In this document: positions 7,325 to 15,123 of the stretch, one piece after another
How positions within the stretch are numbered: position 1 is the first letter of the stretch
Layout: each line of letters opens with the position of its first letter
Source of the DNA: Chloroflexota bacterium
GTDB lineage: Bacteria; Chloroflexota; Anaerolineae; B4-G1
Reading direction: 5' to 3'
Length of the DNA stretch: 19,254 bases
Assembly (NCBI GenBank): GCA_024232355.1
Contig: JAAEPW010000730.1
Span: 1 to 19,254 of the forward strand
Position numbers and translations under genes: made by a program
The notes under the pieces: generated by a model
Seen by the model: only the letters and a program-made list of their open reading frames with translations
Database searches by the model: none
Told to the model about the DNA's origin: nothing

Positions 7325-8341
7325 CTATCGCTTTGACTTTCTACGCCTACGCTTTTCGCGCTTTGGAGCCGGGTCGATTGCTTTAGCAGTATCAGAAGCT
7401 CGTTTTTCCGGTTTGTCCCATTGTCCATATAGCATGTCCAACCGGTCCAGCACATCGCCACGATAGCTCAGATTGGAACGCGCCAGGGCACGTTGTAGAA
7501 TCGCCTCGGCTCTCTCATACTCCTTTGGATTATGAATCCCCCCAATCCAATAATGATCTGACCAGCCAATGTATCCCCATCCCTCGTCCGGGAGACGTTC
7601 GACCAACTTCTCATAGACCGTCTCAGCCTCGGCCCGCTGCCCCAGATTCCACAATGCCTCACCTTCGGCACGTTTAAGATCGATGTGGCGATTCTCATCT
7701 ACATCGGGAAACTGCTCCAAGAACTCTCTCGCGTAACGCAACCGGTGCTCGTGATAGACGGGATCATCCACACCAGCATTGTGAAGCTCCATACCCATAT
7801 CTGAACACCAGTTGAATACAGAGTACAACATTTCTGGATAGACATTATCAAAGTCTATCTCAGTTCGCATTTCGGGGGCCGCCATCTGTTTGATCAACTC
7901 CCAGGCCTCCAGCCACTTGTCACAGGCAGTGATCTGTTGGTCCGCTTTCAACAGATCGTAGCCTGCCTTTATCAGGTCACTCACTTGTTCCTCTACCGCC
8001 AACTTGATGGGTGGCAAAGTGCCTGCCTTTACCTGCTTCCAACGCCTGATCTCTTTGTTATGAAAGGCATCTATGGCACGCAGCGCGGCCCTGGCTTGCT
8101 GTTTGTCGACCTGGTGCTTGACCCCTTCCCGCAGCGCTTCCAGCAGCATAACGTTGATTTTCGGACTATCGCCACCATCCTCGATCTGCACTTGAAGAGC
8201 ATTGAGAATGGCGTTGAGTTTGCGAAAACGAATGGGGGGCAACCCCAGTTTTTTGAACTCGACCTCGATCGGTTCCAATAACGCCACCCGGGCCTCGTCG
8301 TAGCGGGTTGGTTCGTTAGAAGATTTCCACTTTTTGAGCAT
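7325..8341 (-). CDS. TPR-like helical-repeat protein with a basic C-terminal tail
   Basis: 338 aa; AGGAG lies about 8 bases before ATG 8341. The second half has TPR-type helices (KRAEGEALWNLGQRAEAETV, EKLVERLPDEGWGYIGWSDH, EYERAEAILQRALARS), a layout I associate with SEC-C-motif proteins. The C-terminus, however, is a Lys/Arg run (KREKRRRRKSKR) where such relatives would carry the Cys motif. The first 150 residues are helical and unassigned. Likely a protein-protein interaction scaffold with an RNA- or DNA-binding tail; this role is inferred. It is separated by 32 bases from the upstream 344-aa gene. Confidence 0.8.
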   Translation of the reverse strand: MLKKWKSSNEPTRYDEARVALLEPIEVEFKKLGLPPIRFRKLNAILNALQVQIEDGGDSPKINVMLLEALREGVKHQVDKQQARAALRAIDAFHNKEIRRWKQVKAGTLPPIKLAVEEQVSDLIKAGYDLLKADQQITACDKWLEAWELIKQMAAPEMRTEIDFDNVYPEMLYSVFNWCSDMGMELHNAGVDDPVYHEHRLRYAREFLEQFPDVDENRHIDLKRAEGEALWNLGQRAEAETVYEKLVERLPDEGWGYIGWSDHYWIGGIHNPKEYERAEAILQRALARSNLSYRGDVLDRLDMLYGQWDKPEKRASDTAKAIDPAPKREKRRRRKSKR

Positions 8342-8373
8342 TCGTAATTCTCCTCTTGCACTGTCTATCTTGA

Positions 8374-9408
8374 TCAGACCAATCTACTCTCAGCCAGCGG
8401 CAGCGCCTCTGTCCACTCGGCCAGAATGCGAAGAAACGTATCACGTTGATCCTGAAACCACTCAGGGTTGTCCGTTTCTATGAATTGGTCAGGATGGAAC
8501 CTGGGAATATACGAGACATCCACGACCACATCGAATGTTGACGTGCTTTCTCTTTTTGAATGGTTATGCCTGTAACTCACTTCACATCCCGGCAATGCTT
8601 GCTTCAGCAGCCTCACCAGGTCCTCAACCTGCCACTTTCCCTTTTCCGTGGTCAGGAACCTGATGTACGATGCATAGGGAACCACGGCACTATCGGGCAC
8701 ACCGTAAGTGTCGCGCACCGGGTAGATGTGTCCGGCACAAGAATGGAGCGTGCGCATATCGGCTCGCTGTAATGCAGGCAGAATGTTTGTCAACTCCGGA
8801 TCTGCACTCGCCAGTTCCTCCCACAGTGTCACTCCCAACGGATCGTTTTTCCATTCCTCAATAATCTTTATGACCTCGCTCATCCGTGTGTCAGTATTTC
8901 GGACAGAGAAAACGTGGTCGAACCAATTGTCGAGCAAGAGTTGAAAAGTAATTTCCAGCTCAGATTGTGCATCGCGGATGACAGTGAGAACCCGTGCTGA
9001 TGGCAAGAGAAAGCTCATCAGCCCACTGAATGCTCCCACCCAGATTGGAGATTGGCCTAATTCGTCCAATCTGATATCTTGAATGACCTCAGACTCGGCA
9101 ATAGACAACCAATCCCGATGTCCGGCGCGAGCTTGTTCAAACACCTCGTCGTAATAGTCGTCTGCGCCGTATCCATATTCCAGCAATTCAAGCCAACGAT
9201 CCAAGTCCCGATCTGCACTCTCGATCATATCAGCATACAGCATCCAGGCTTTGGGAGGTAACCGGAGCCAATTCTCCTCAGATTTCCAGGAGAGCACGAC
9301 GCCGTTGAACTGACGGCACGTAGCCAAGATGTACATAGTTGGGTTTGGGTCACTGTTTGTTCCCCGTGGTCGATTTGCTTGGTCAGATGATAGTTTTTGC
9401 TCGCTCAT
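8374..9408 (-). CDS. Unrecognised 344-aa protein with an SCAGH motif
   Basis: Start chosen at ATG 9408, which has AGAGGA about 8 bases upstream; the frame is open further to 9594 but would run over the upstream gene. The N-terminal half is acidic and Trp/Tyr-rich (LELLEYGYGADDYYDEVFEQ). The C-terminal third has MRTLHSCAGHIYP, then a strand-rich segment (YASYIRFLTTEKGKWQVEDL) and KQALPGCEVSYRHNH. S-C-x-G-H patterns occur in several uncharacterised prokaryotic families, but I cannot assign one. No signal peptide. It follows the HEAT-like gene after 67 bases that contain a hairpin. Confidence 0.75.
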   Translation of the reverse strand: MSEQKLSSDQANRPRGTNSDPNPTMYILATCRQFNGVVLSWKSEENWLRLPPKAWMLYADMIESADRDLDRWLELLEYGYGADDYYDEVFEQARAGHRDWLSIAESEVIQDIRLDELGQSPIWVGAFSGLMSFLLPSARVLTVIRDAQSELEITFQLLLDNWFDHVFSVRNTDTRMSEVIKIIEEWKNDPLGVTLWEELASADPELTNILPALQRADMRTLHSCAGHIYPVRDTYGVPDSAVVPYASYIRFLTTEKGKWQVEDLVRLLKQALPGCEVSYRHNHSKRESTSTFDVVVDVSYIPRFHPDQFIETDNPEWFQDQRDTFLRILAEWTEALPLAESRLV

Positions 9409-9441
9409 AGCAAGATTCCTCTTGTCGCAAGGCCAACTTTC

Positions 9442-9464
9442 CCCACGCACAGAATGGGCGTGGG
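9442..9464. other. Intergenic hairpin inside the minus-strand block
   Basis: CCCACGC (9442-9448) pairs with GCGTGGG (9458-9464) around a 9-base loop, in the 67-base gap between two minus-strand genes. On the minus strand it is followed by GAAAG and no U-tract, so it is more likely an mRNA-processing or stability element than a strong terminator. Confidence 0.4.
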
Positions 9465-9475
9465 CGTGTGGTTCA

Positions 9476-10462
9476 TTACTTTTCGTCAACCAGTTCGAAT
9501 CCTTGATAGAACAGCTCAAAGTGTTTTTCTGCCTGGCTGGTCGGATGTGAAAGAATCTCATCGACAGCGATTTCTTGGGTCTCGCGTGATTCATTCGGTG
9601 AAGCGATCTTGGCTAGTTCGGTGATCAACGATTCGCGGCCAATACGGTGTGCGACGCTGACCAACGCCATCAAAGGATCCGCTCGATCATCACGGGATAA
9701 TCGATCAACCGCCCACATCAATGGCTGGACGGTGTGTATGTCTCCGGCGAGCGCGAAAAAGCCAAACATCTCGTAAAAGACGTGTTTTTGACGTAGTCGA
9801 TCAATCAACGCACCGCTAACCCGCTCATCTCTCAAGTGGATTAGCCCCCACAACGCACCCACCAGGTATGACCTTTGCCGGTTGCGATCCACCTTTTGGT
9901 AAAAAGCCCACATCCTGTCGGCGCTGGACTGGACTTCCAATAAACCCAACACGACACACGCCAGGTTCTTGCCATAGTCGTTGAGGCCGTCAAAACGTTC
10001 CAGCAGCACCTCTGCCCCGCCAGCACCCCGCCAACGCAGGTTGGTGATGAGTTGCTCGTAGACCATGTCCAGGTTCTCTTCCTTGCAGGTTTGTTTGACC
10101 GTTCGTAATCGCTCTGAAATGAGCGGCAGCACTTCCGGGCCGAATTCGCTCATTCGCTTTTGCCAAACATCCTCCCCCAGGCCACTTACTATGGTTACCA
10201 GGTCAATCAACTCTTGGGGAGTGCGTGCGTGTTTGATCTGCTTGACTTTGCTTTGGTCACGTCTCCAGACAAACACATTTGCGACAGACATGACTTTACT
10301 CAACAAGCTCTTTGACCGAGCATTGACCAGTCCAAATCGAAAAAGCGTCGACGCGCTGGGAAATTTTTCAAGAACCATTTCCTTGGCGCGTTTTTTCGAT
10401 ATGTAACGCCGCACTGGTTTTCTACGATCTTTAGATGGCTTTCGTCTACGTCGTTTCGTCAT
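9476..10462 (-). CDS. HEAT-like helical protein with a strongly basic N-terminus
   Basis: 328 aa. The ATG at 10462 overlaps the stop of the upstream SEC-C gene in ATGA (10459-10462), so the two are translationally coupled. Residues 1-30 are extremely basic (MTKRRRRKPSKDRRKPVRRY). The rest reads as paired helices resembling HEAT repeats (GKNLACVVLGLLEVQSSADR, SYLVGALWGLIHLRDERVSG, FFALAGDIHTVQPLMWAVDR). No catalytic motif is seen. A scaffold that binds nucleic acid through its N-terminus is a reasonable inference. Confidence 0.82.
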   Translation of the reverse strand: MTKRRRRKPSKDRRKPVRRYISKKRAKEMVLEKFPSASTLFRFGLVNARSKSLLSKVMSVANVFVWRRDQSKVKQIKHARTPQELIDLVTIVSGLGEDVWQKRMSEFGPEVLPLISERLRTVKQTCKEENLDMVYEQLITNLRWRGAGGAEVLLERFDGLNDYGKNLACVVLGLLEVQSSADRMWAFYQKVDRNRQRSYLVGALWGLIHLRDERVSGALIDRLRQKHVFYEMFGFFALAGDIHTVQPLMWAVDRLSRDDRADPLMALVSVAHRIGRESLITELAKIASPNESRETQEIAVDEILSHPTSQAEKHFELFYQGFELVDEK

Positions 10463-11799
10463 TCTGACACCTCGCCTCTATCTTGTGACCCGTCGCCCTC
10501 GGCTCTCGCCAATGCTTGTTCTCCCCACTCCATCACCCTGAGGCGAAGCGAGACATAACAAATACCAATCAGGAAACGATTTGAAGCAAGCGGATCTGGG
10601 TGTTCCAACGATATCAATGCAGCATGGGCATACACTGCTGCCTCTCGCTCTCCCGCTTTTTCCAATCTACGCCGGTAACGCCTCAAGTCGGACTGGAGTT
10701 GCTCGATCCGCTCAGGGACAAAAATGACCGGAATCATTTCTTGTGCAACTCGCACTAGAATCTCGTTCATCTCGTTCAATAAATCACGATTGCGCCAACC
10801 CTTTTGCTCTATTGCCTGTCGAATCCGTGCATCAATCGGTTCCAGTCTCTCATTAAGCAATGCCTCCCACGGATCTACTTCCTGCGGCGGTAGATAAAAA
10901 TCAACGGCGTCATCGCGTTCTACGAGTAATAGCGCGCCACGGCCCAGTTCGTTGGCTGTCGACTTGAACTGATCGTGTATCATCGTATGGGTTTCATAGT
11001 ATTCATTCAAGCGGTCCATCTTGGACGGGTCATCTAATTGTACTCTGAGCCAGGATTCGGCTTTTTCAACGTCCATTTTGGCAAACTCGGATGGGTCAAT
11101 GCCCAACTCGCGCAATGCGGTCTCTTGTTGGTTCTTGATTTGGCGCGACCACTCGGAAAATCCATAATTGAACATCTCGAATAAGAAAGGGTTGACGTAG
11201 TTAGGCGCTTCGGTTGTCTGCATAGCAGAGAACTGGACCAACCAGGCATCCATATAGCGTCCGGCAGACACGTATTCGGGCAACGAGATCATCAGCCGTT
11301 GAGCCAGGTCCATTCGCTGTGCTGTATCACCCGCCAGATGTAGGATAGCGGCAGCAATTGTCTCTGACTCCTTGTCATCTGGCTTGTCCTGGTACCAAAG
11401 AGGGTATCCCACAGCCTCAAAAGCGCGATGGACATCGTCAGCAGTATAGCGCATGGGCACAAACCGTTCCTCTGAAAATAGATCATGTGCTCGTTCCCCC
11501 GCAGCCCACTCGTCCTCCATCATTTCGTAAAAGTCGGCACGGTGCGCCTCCAGGGCTTCTGAAGCAGCCAAAATTTTGTCATACCTCTCGATGTGGATTT
11601 GTGCTTCATCTATGTGTTCTTGTACCCGGCCCAATCTCGACAGCCTGCCCAGTTCCGGAGAGCCCTGTGAAGCATTCCGTGTCTGACGACGTGACCGCTT
11701 TTTTCTCATACAACAGTACTTGTACTTTTTCCCACTACCACAAGAACAGGGGGCGTTGCGTTTGGACCTCTTGGCGCTTGCATTGCTCTTTTTCATCAT
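10459..11799 (-). CDS. SEC-C zinc-motif protein
   Basis: Start chosen at ATG 11799, which shares its A with the preceding TGA (TGATG); ATG 11796 is the next candidate. 446 aa. Residues 15-30 carry the SEC-C metal-binding motif (NAPCSCGSGKKYKYCC; C18, C20, C29, C30), the zinc motif first known from the SecA C-terminus, here at the N-terminus and followed by a basic stretch (MRKKRSRRQTRN). The remainder is helical with acidic patches (YEMMEDEWAAGERAHDLF) and a C-terminal coiled segment (LQSDLRRYRRRLEKAGE). SEC-C motifs often mediate contact with ribosomes or protein partners. No enzyme domain is seen. It forms a coupled trio with its two neighbours. Confidence 0.87.
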   Translation of the reverse strand: MMKKSNASAKRSKRNAPCSCGSGKKYKYCCMRKKRSRRQTRNASQGSPELGRLSRLGRVQEHIDEAQIHIERYDKILAASEALEAHRADFYEMMEDEWAAGERAHDLFSEERFVPMRYTADDVHRAFEAVGYPLWYQDKPDDKESETIAAAILHLAGDTAQRMDLAQRLMISLPEYVSAGRYMDAWLVQFSAMQTTEAPNYVNPFLFEMFNYGFSEWSRQIKNQQETALRELGIDPSEFAKMDVEKAESWLRVQLDDPSKMDRLNEYYETHTMIHDQFKSTANELGRGALLLVERDDAVDFYLPPQEVDPWEALLNERLEPIDARIRQAIEQKGWRNRDLLNEMNEILVRVAQEMIPVIFVPERIEQLQSDLRRYRRRLEKAGEREAAVYAHAALISLEHPDPLASNRFLIGICYVSLRLRVMEWGEQALARAEGDGSQDRGEVSE

Positions 11800-12386
11800 C
11801 AATATAACTCAAAGAATGCCTGGGTGCCCAACGTGGAAACTAGCCGCTGGGCCAGTCGCTTTGCGGGTCCTGTGTGCCCAAGCTCAAACCACTCGTCACG
11901 ACCGCCATAGTGCATCCGCTCCACGCGAAAGGTGCGCCGCTTGGCATCGGCCAGGATAAAGCGTAACACTGGCGTGAATCGAGCGCCTTGTTCCAGAGTC
12001 TCACGCATATCCTGCTCTCGTCCACGGAACAAGGTACTGGCCCCCGTCAGACGAGAGAGCAGTTCCTCCACATCCGGGCCAGTCGACTCGTAGATTTCAA
12101 TCCGGGCGTGTTTGACGTTGACGCGGTAGTTGCTCGATTTAGGGTGCTTTTTCACCGCCGCCTCGACCGCCGCGACTTCTTTGGGCAAAATCTGCATCGG
12201 GCGAACTTTTCTCACAAAGACGAGGCCGTTGACGCTTTCCCCGATCTCGAAACCTTCCGGTATCTCGTCCATAGGCTCGCCCTTTTGCTCACGCGCAAAG
12301 TAGTAGCGGGGCTTGCCGGTTTTGGTGGTGGTCTGGCAGAGATAGTAGATCAAGCCTTTGCGGTTGGTGTAGGTAACTGGCGGCAT
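11799..12386 (-). CDS. Conserved hypothetical protein (MPPVTYTNRKG type)
   Basis: 195 aa; GAGGA precedes ATG 12386 by about 8 bases. It begins MPPVTYTNRKGLIYYLCQT and TGKPRYYFAREQKG, a start I recall from an uncharacterised family found in scattered bacteria. A short IPEGFEIGESVNGLVFVRK strand segment follows, and the C-terminus is FELGHTGPAKRLAQR. It is basic at the start and has no membrane segment. The stop overlaps the start of the SEC-C gene by one base. Function unknown. Confidence 0.85.
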   Translation of the reverse strand: MPPVTYTNRKGLIYYLCQTTTKTGKPRYYFAREQKGEPMDEIPEGFEIGESVNGLVFVRKVRPMQILPKEVAAVEAAVKKHPKSSNYRVNVKHARIEIYESTGPDVEELLSRLTGASTLFRGREQDMRETLEQGARFTPVLRFILADAKRRTFRVERMHYGGRDEWFELGHTGPAKRLAQRLVSTLGTQAFFELY

Positions 12387-12437
12387 ACGTTTATTCCTCG
12401 TTTACTATTCTCTTTTGAGTTTGTGGTCATTTTAGAT

Positions 12438-12902
12438 CTAGTCCTCGGTGATGGTCTCGGTTCCAAAGAGACCATCGGCTAGGCGGGTGCCGGTGCCTGG
12501 CAGTTCGATCATCCGCGTGCCTGTATCGTCTAAAAGCCAAAGCTCGTAATCTCGGGTGGATTTGCTTATTTCCGTCATTATTCCATCAAAGGCCAGTTCA
12601 AATTCTTTGCTCCGGTCTGAATCGCCGGGGAGGATCATCGCGAACAGTCCGCCCTCGGCATCTATGAGGTACATTCGCGGCTCACATTCAAGGTTTGGAA
12701 TGAGCAAGGGTTTCTCTTCAAGAGCCACCTCCATTTGTTGAATTGCTTGTAGTCTAGCATTGCCTATCAGCATCATATCCAGCGCCACGGGAGGCCACGA
12801 CAACCAACCGTCGATGTCCTCCGAGTCAAATGCTTGGCTTAGTGCCTGTAACCCTTGGTGGATCTGATGAATGGCTGCTTGGGCCTCTGCTTGATCGAAC
12901 AT
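12438..12902 (-). CDS. Unrecognised 154-aa acidic protein
   Basis: Start chosen at ATG 12902 with AAAGGAG 8 bases upstream; the frame is open to 12959 but without a better site. The protein is acidic, with an N-terminal helix pair (AAIHQIHQGLQALSQAF), a strand-rich middle (RMYLIDAEGGLFAMILPGD) and an acidic C-terminus (GTETITED). No family recognised. Its start lies 77 bases inside the end of the RecQ frame. An inverted repeat near its 3' end could fold in the mRNA. Confidence 0.8.
   Translation of the reverse strand: MFDQAEAQAAIHQIHQGLQALSQAFDSEDIDGWLSWPPVALDMMLIGNARLQAIQQMEVALEEKPLLIPNLECEPRMYLIDAEGGLFAMILPGDSDRSKEFELAFDGIMTEISKSTRDYELWLLDDTGTRMIELPGTGTRLADGLFGTETITED
12450..12476. repeat. 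9-bp inverted repeat near the end of the 154-aa gene
   Basis: GATGGTCTC (12450-12458) and GAGACCATC (12468-12476) are perfect complements around a 9-base loop, inside the last codons of the gene. On the minus strand no U-tract follows, so it is not a standard terminator. It may stabilise a processed mRNA end between the RecQ part and the rest of the block. Confidence 0.5.
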
Positions 12903-15066
12903 TAGTTTCTCCTTTGTTGTGGTAATTGTGCATAGGTTGTGTTGAGAGAATGTCCTCACCTTTGAGTCGTCCGAGTGCGATGCGCGCGGTCTTTTTGGTA
13001 TAATGCTGTTCGTTTTCGTCGTTGGCGATCTGTTGCAGTATGGGGTGAGCGCGCGGGTCTCTGATTTTACCCAGGGCTTTGACAGCGTATTGGCGCACCT
13101 GGGGTTTTTGTTCTTGCGCCAGCAAGTCCAGGAGTGGCGTCACGGCGCGGGCGTCGCCGATTTTCCCCAGTGCTGAGGCCGCCAGGCGGCGGACATTTCC
13201 GTTTGGGTCCTGGAGGGCAGTGGTCAGCTCTGGTATGGACGATGGGGAACCGGCTTTGCCCAGCTGAACGACACGCTGGGTACGGTTCGTGGAGGGCAAT
13301 GTGAGTGAGCGTTTTCGTTCTTGTGCCACTGTGACTTTGTTGTGGCTGTCAAGGGCTAGGTCACCTCGCTCGATCAAGACGTCTACCTGCTGGGTGATGG
13401 CTTTGCGCGTGTGACCGGCCATCTGACCGTAGTGAGGGTGCGTTTTGAACGAGTCCATCCGTTTCGATGACGATCCAACAAGCAGTTTGGCTACACCGCT
13501 GCGGGGTAGTTGACCGGGAATCGATTGGACACAATTCAGGATGATCTGGTGCGTTTCGGTTAGCTCAATGTCTCGAGGGTGGCTTGGCTTGCTCACCGTC
13601 TTGGGCGCGGGCACAGGTGTTGTACAGTTATCACAGCAGCGTGGGGCATCAGATGGGGCTGTATCGCCAAAATGAGCCAGGAGGATGTGACGGCGGCAGG
13701 TATCACTTTTGGCGTAGGCGATCATTTGAGCCAATTGGGTCTCGCGGTGGCGGCGGTATTGTTCAGAATCGGCAAGGGTGGACTTGATGGTCACCTCATC
13801 CCACTCACCCCGCCGCAACAGCATACGCATTCCTTGATCACCCAGCCGTACCAGGGCACCGGCTGCCTCCAGTTGGACCAGGCCCAGCTTTACTTTTACC
13901 TGGGGAATATGGTTGACCAAGGCGAGTTTGGCGGTGGTCGTCCAAATATCAGATCCGCTGGCAGGGGGCAGACTTTTATATAGTTTGTCCAGGTCACTCT
14001 GCGTGAGCGTGCCGGTCCTGATAAACCATTCCTGCAAAGCCCGGTCTTGGGGCACGTAGAGCAATACAACCTGGGCCGGGTCTCCATCTCGACCTGCTCG
14101 CCCTGCTTCTTGGTAGTAGGCCTCTATGGTGCCGGTGATGCTATAGTGTACCACCAATCGCACGTCGGGACGGTCTATCCCCATGCCGAAGGCGTTGGTG
14201 GCAACTATTACTGACCGGCGGCCATCGAGGAACGATTCCTGGAGGCGTTGGCGGCTGTCTGCATCCAGCCCCGCGTGGTAGTGGGCTGCATCCAGGTTGA
14301 CCACATCGCGTAGGAACTCGGCCACTTGTTCGGCATCGCGCCGGGTTCCCACGTAAATAATGGCGGCGCCATCTGCCCAGTTGCTCAGCAAATCGCGTAG
14401 CGCGCGCAGCTTGGCATCCGGACCGACCGTGTGACGCACAGAAAAGAACAGGTTGGGGCGATCAAAGCCAGTGACGATGCGCTGCATCGAGGTGAAACCC
14501 AACGCCTGCACGATGTCGTCTTGAACCTGTGGCGTGGCCGTGGCGGTGAGGGCAACGGTCACGGGGTCTCGCATCAGGGACTTTGTTTCTGCAATATGGC
14601 GATAGTCGGGTCGAAAGTCGTGACCCCACTGGGAAATGCAGTGGGCTTCGTCCACGGCCAATAACCCCACGTTTACTTGACGCAGCACTTGCCGGAACGG
14701 GACGCTGCGCAGGCGTTCTGGGGCCACGTAGACCAATTTGAAATTCTCGTTCGTCATCGCCTGCAAGCGACGGTTTTGTTCGCCTGCATCTAGCGTACTG
14801 TTGATATAGGTGGCGGGGATACCGAGACCGGTCAGGCTGGTCACCTGGTCTTGCATCAGGGCGATGAGGGGCGAGATGACCACGGCCAGGCCCGGACGGT
14901 GGAGCGTGGCTAACTGGTAGACGAGGGATTTGCCGGATCCGGTCGGCATAACCACGAGGGTATGCTGACCAGCCAGCAGGTGTTGAATCGCTTCCGACTG
15001 TCCAGGGCGGAAAGCCGGAAGCCCAAAGCGGGTATTTAGGGTTGTGGTGATGGATGATGTGTGCAT
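12826..15066 (-). CDS. recQ: RecQ-family ATP-dependent 3'-5' DNA helicase with C-terminal HEAT repeats
   Basis: RecQ unwinds branched and duplex DNA using ATP during recombination and fork repair. Start ATG 15066 (a GTG two codons earlier is possible; neither has a strong ribosome binding site). Counting from that GTG: Walker A TGSGKS at 44-49, DEAH at 141-144, the RecQ aromatic loop (SQWGHDFRPDYR) at 147-158, TATAT at 176-180, and motif VI QEAGRAGRDG at 321-330. A zinc-binding region follows with Cys459, 479, 480 and 483; the usual third Cys position is Pro477, with Cys479 perhaps substituting. A winged-helix RQC-like part (about 500-585) and two to three HEAT repeats (about 610-705: VRRLAASALGKIGDARAV, VRQYAVKALGKIRDPRAH) come next. 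The HEAT tail replaces the HRDC domain of Escherichia coli RecQ. The last 26 codons run into the next gene. Confidence 0.95.
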   Translation of the reverse strand: MHTSSITTTLNTRFGLPAFRPGQSEAIQHLLAGQHTLVVMPTGSGKSLVYQLATLHRPGLAVVISPLIALMQDQVTSLTGLGIPATYINSTLDAGEQNRRLQAMTNENFKLVYVAPERLRSVPFRQVLRQVNVGLLAVDEAHCISQWGHDFRPDYRHIAETKSLMRDPVTVALTATATPQVQDDIVQALGFTSMQRIVTGFDRPNLFFSVRHTVGPDAKLRALRDLLSNWADGAAIIYVGTRRDAEQVAEFLRDVVNLDAAHYHAGLDADSRQRLQESFLDGRRSVIVATNAFGMGIDRPDVRLVVHYSITGTIEAYYQEAGRAGRDGDPAQVVLLYVPQDRALQEWFIRTGTLTQSDLDKLYKSLPPASGSDIWTTTAKLALVNHIPQVKVKLGLVQLEAAGALVRLGDQGMRMLLRRGEWDEVTIKSTLADSEQYRRHRETQLAQMIAYAKSDTCRRHILLAHFGDTAPSDAPRCCDNCTTPVPAPKTVSKPSHPRDIELTETHQIILNCVQSIPGQLPRSGVAKLLVGSSSKRMDSFKTHPHYGQMAGHTRKAITQQVDVLIERGDLALDSHNKVTVAQERKRSLTLPSTNRTQRVVQLGKAGSPSSIPELTTALQDPNGNVRRLAASALGKIGDARAVTPLLDLLAQEQKPQVRQYAVKALGKIRDPRAHPILQQIANDENEQHYTKKTARIALGRLKGEDILSTQPMHNYHNKGETNVRSSRGPSSHSSDPPRVTGTKPSI

Positions 15067-15123
15067 TTTCACGATTCTGCAAATCTGGTAGTGTGGAGCA
15101 ATCTGGCCAAGGATTTTCTTCTT

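Noticed and set aside
9442..9464. Rho-independent terminator within the block
   Set aside because: The stem is only 7 bp with no U-tract on the transcribed strand, and the next gene has its own ribosome binding site close by with no promoter-like sequence.
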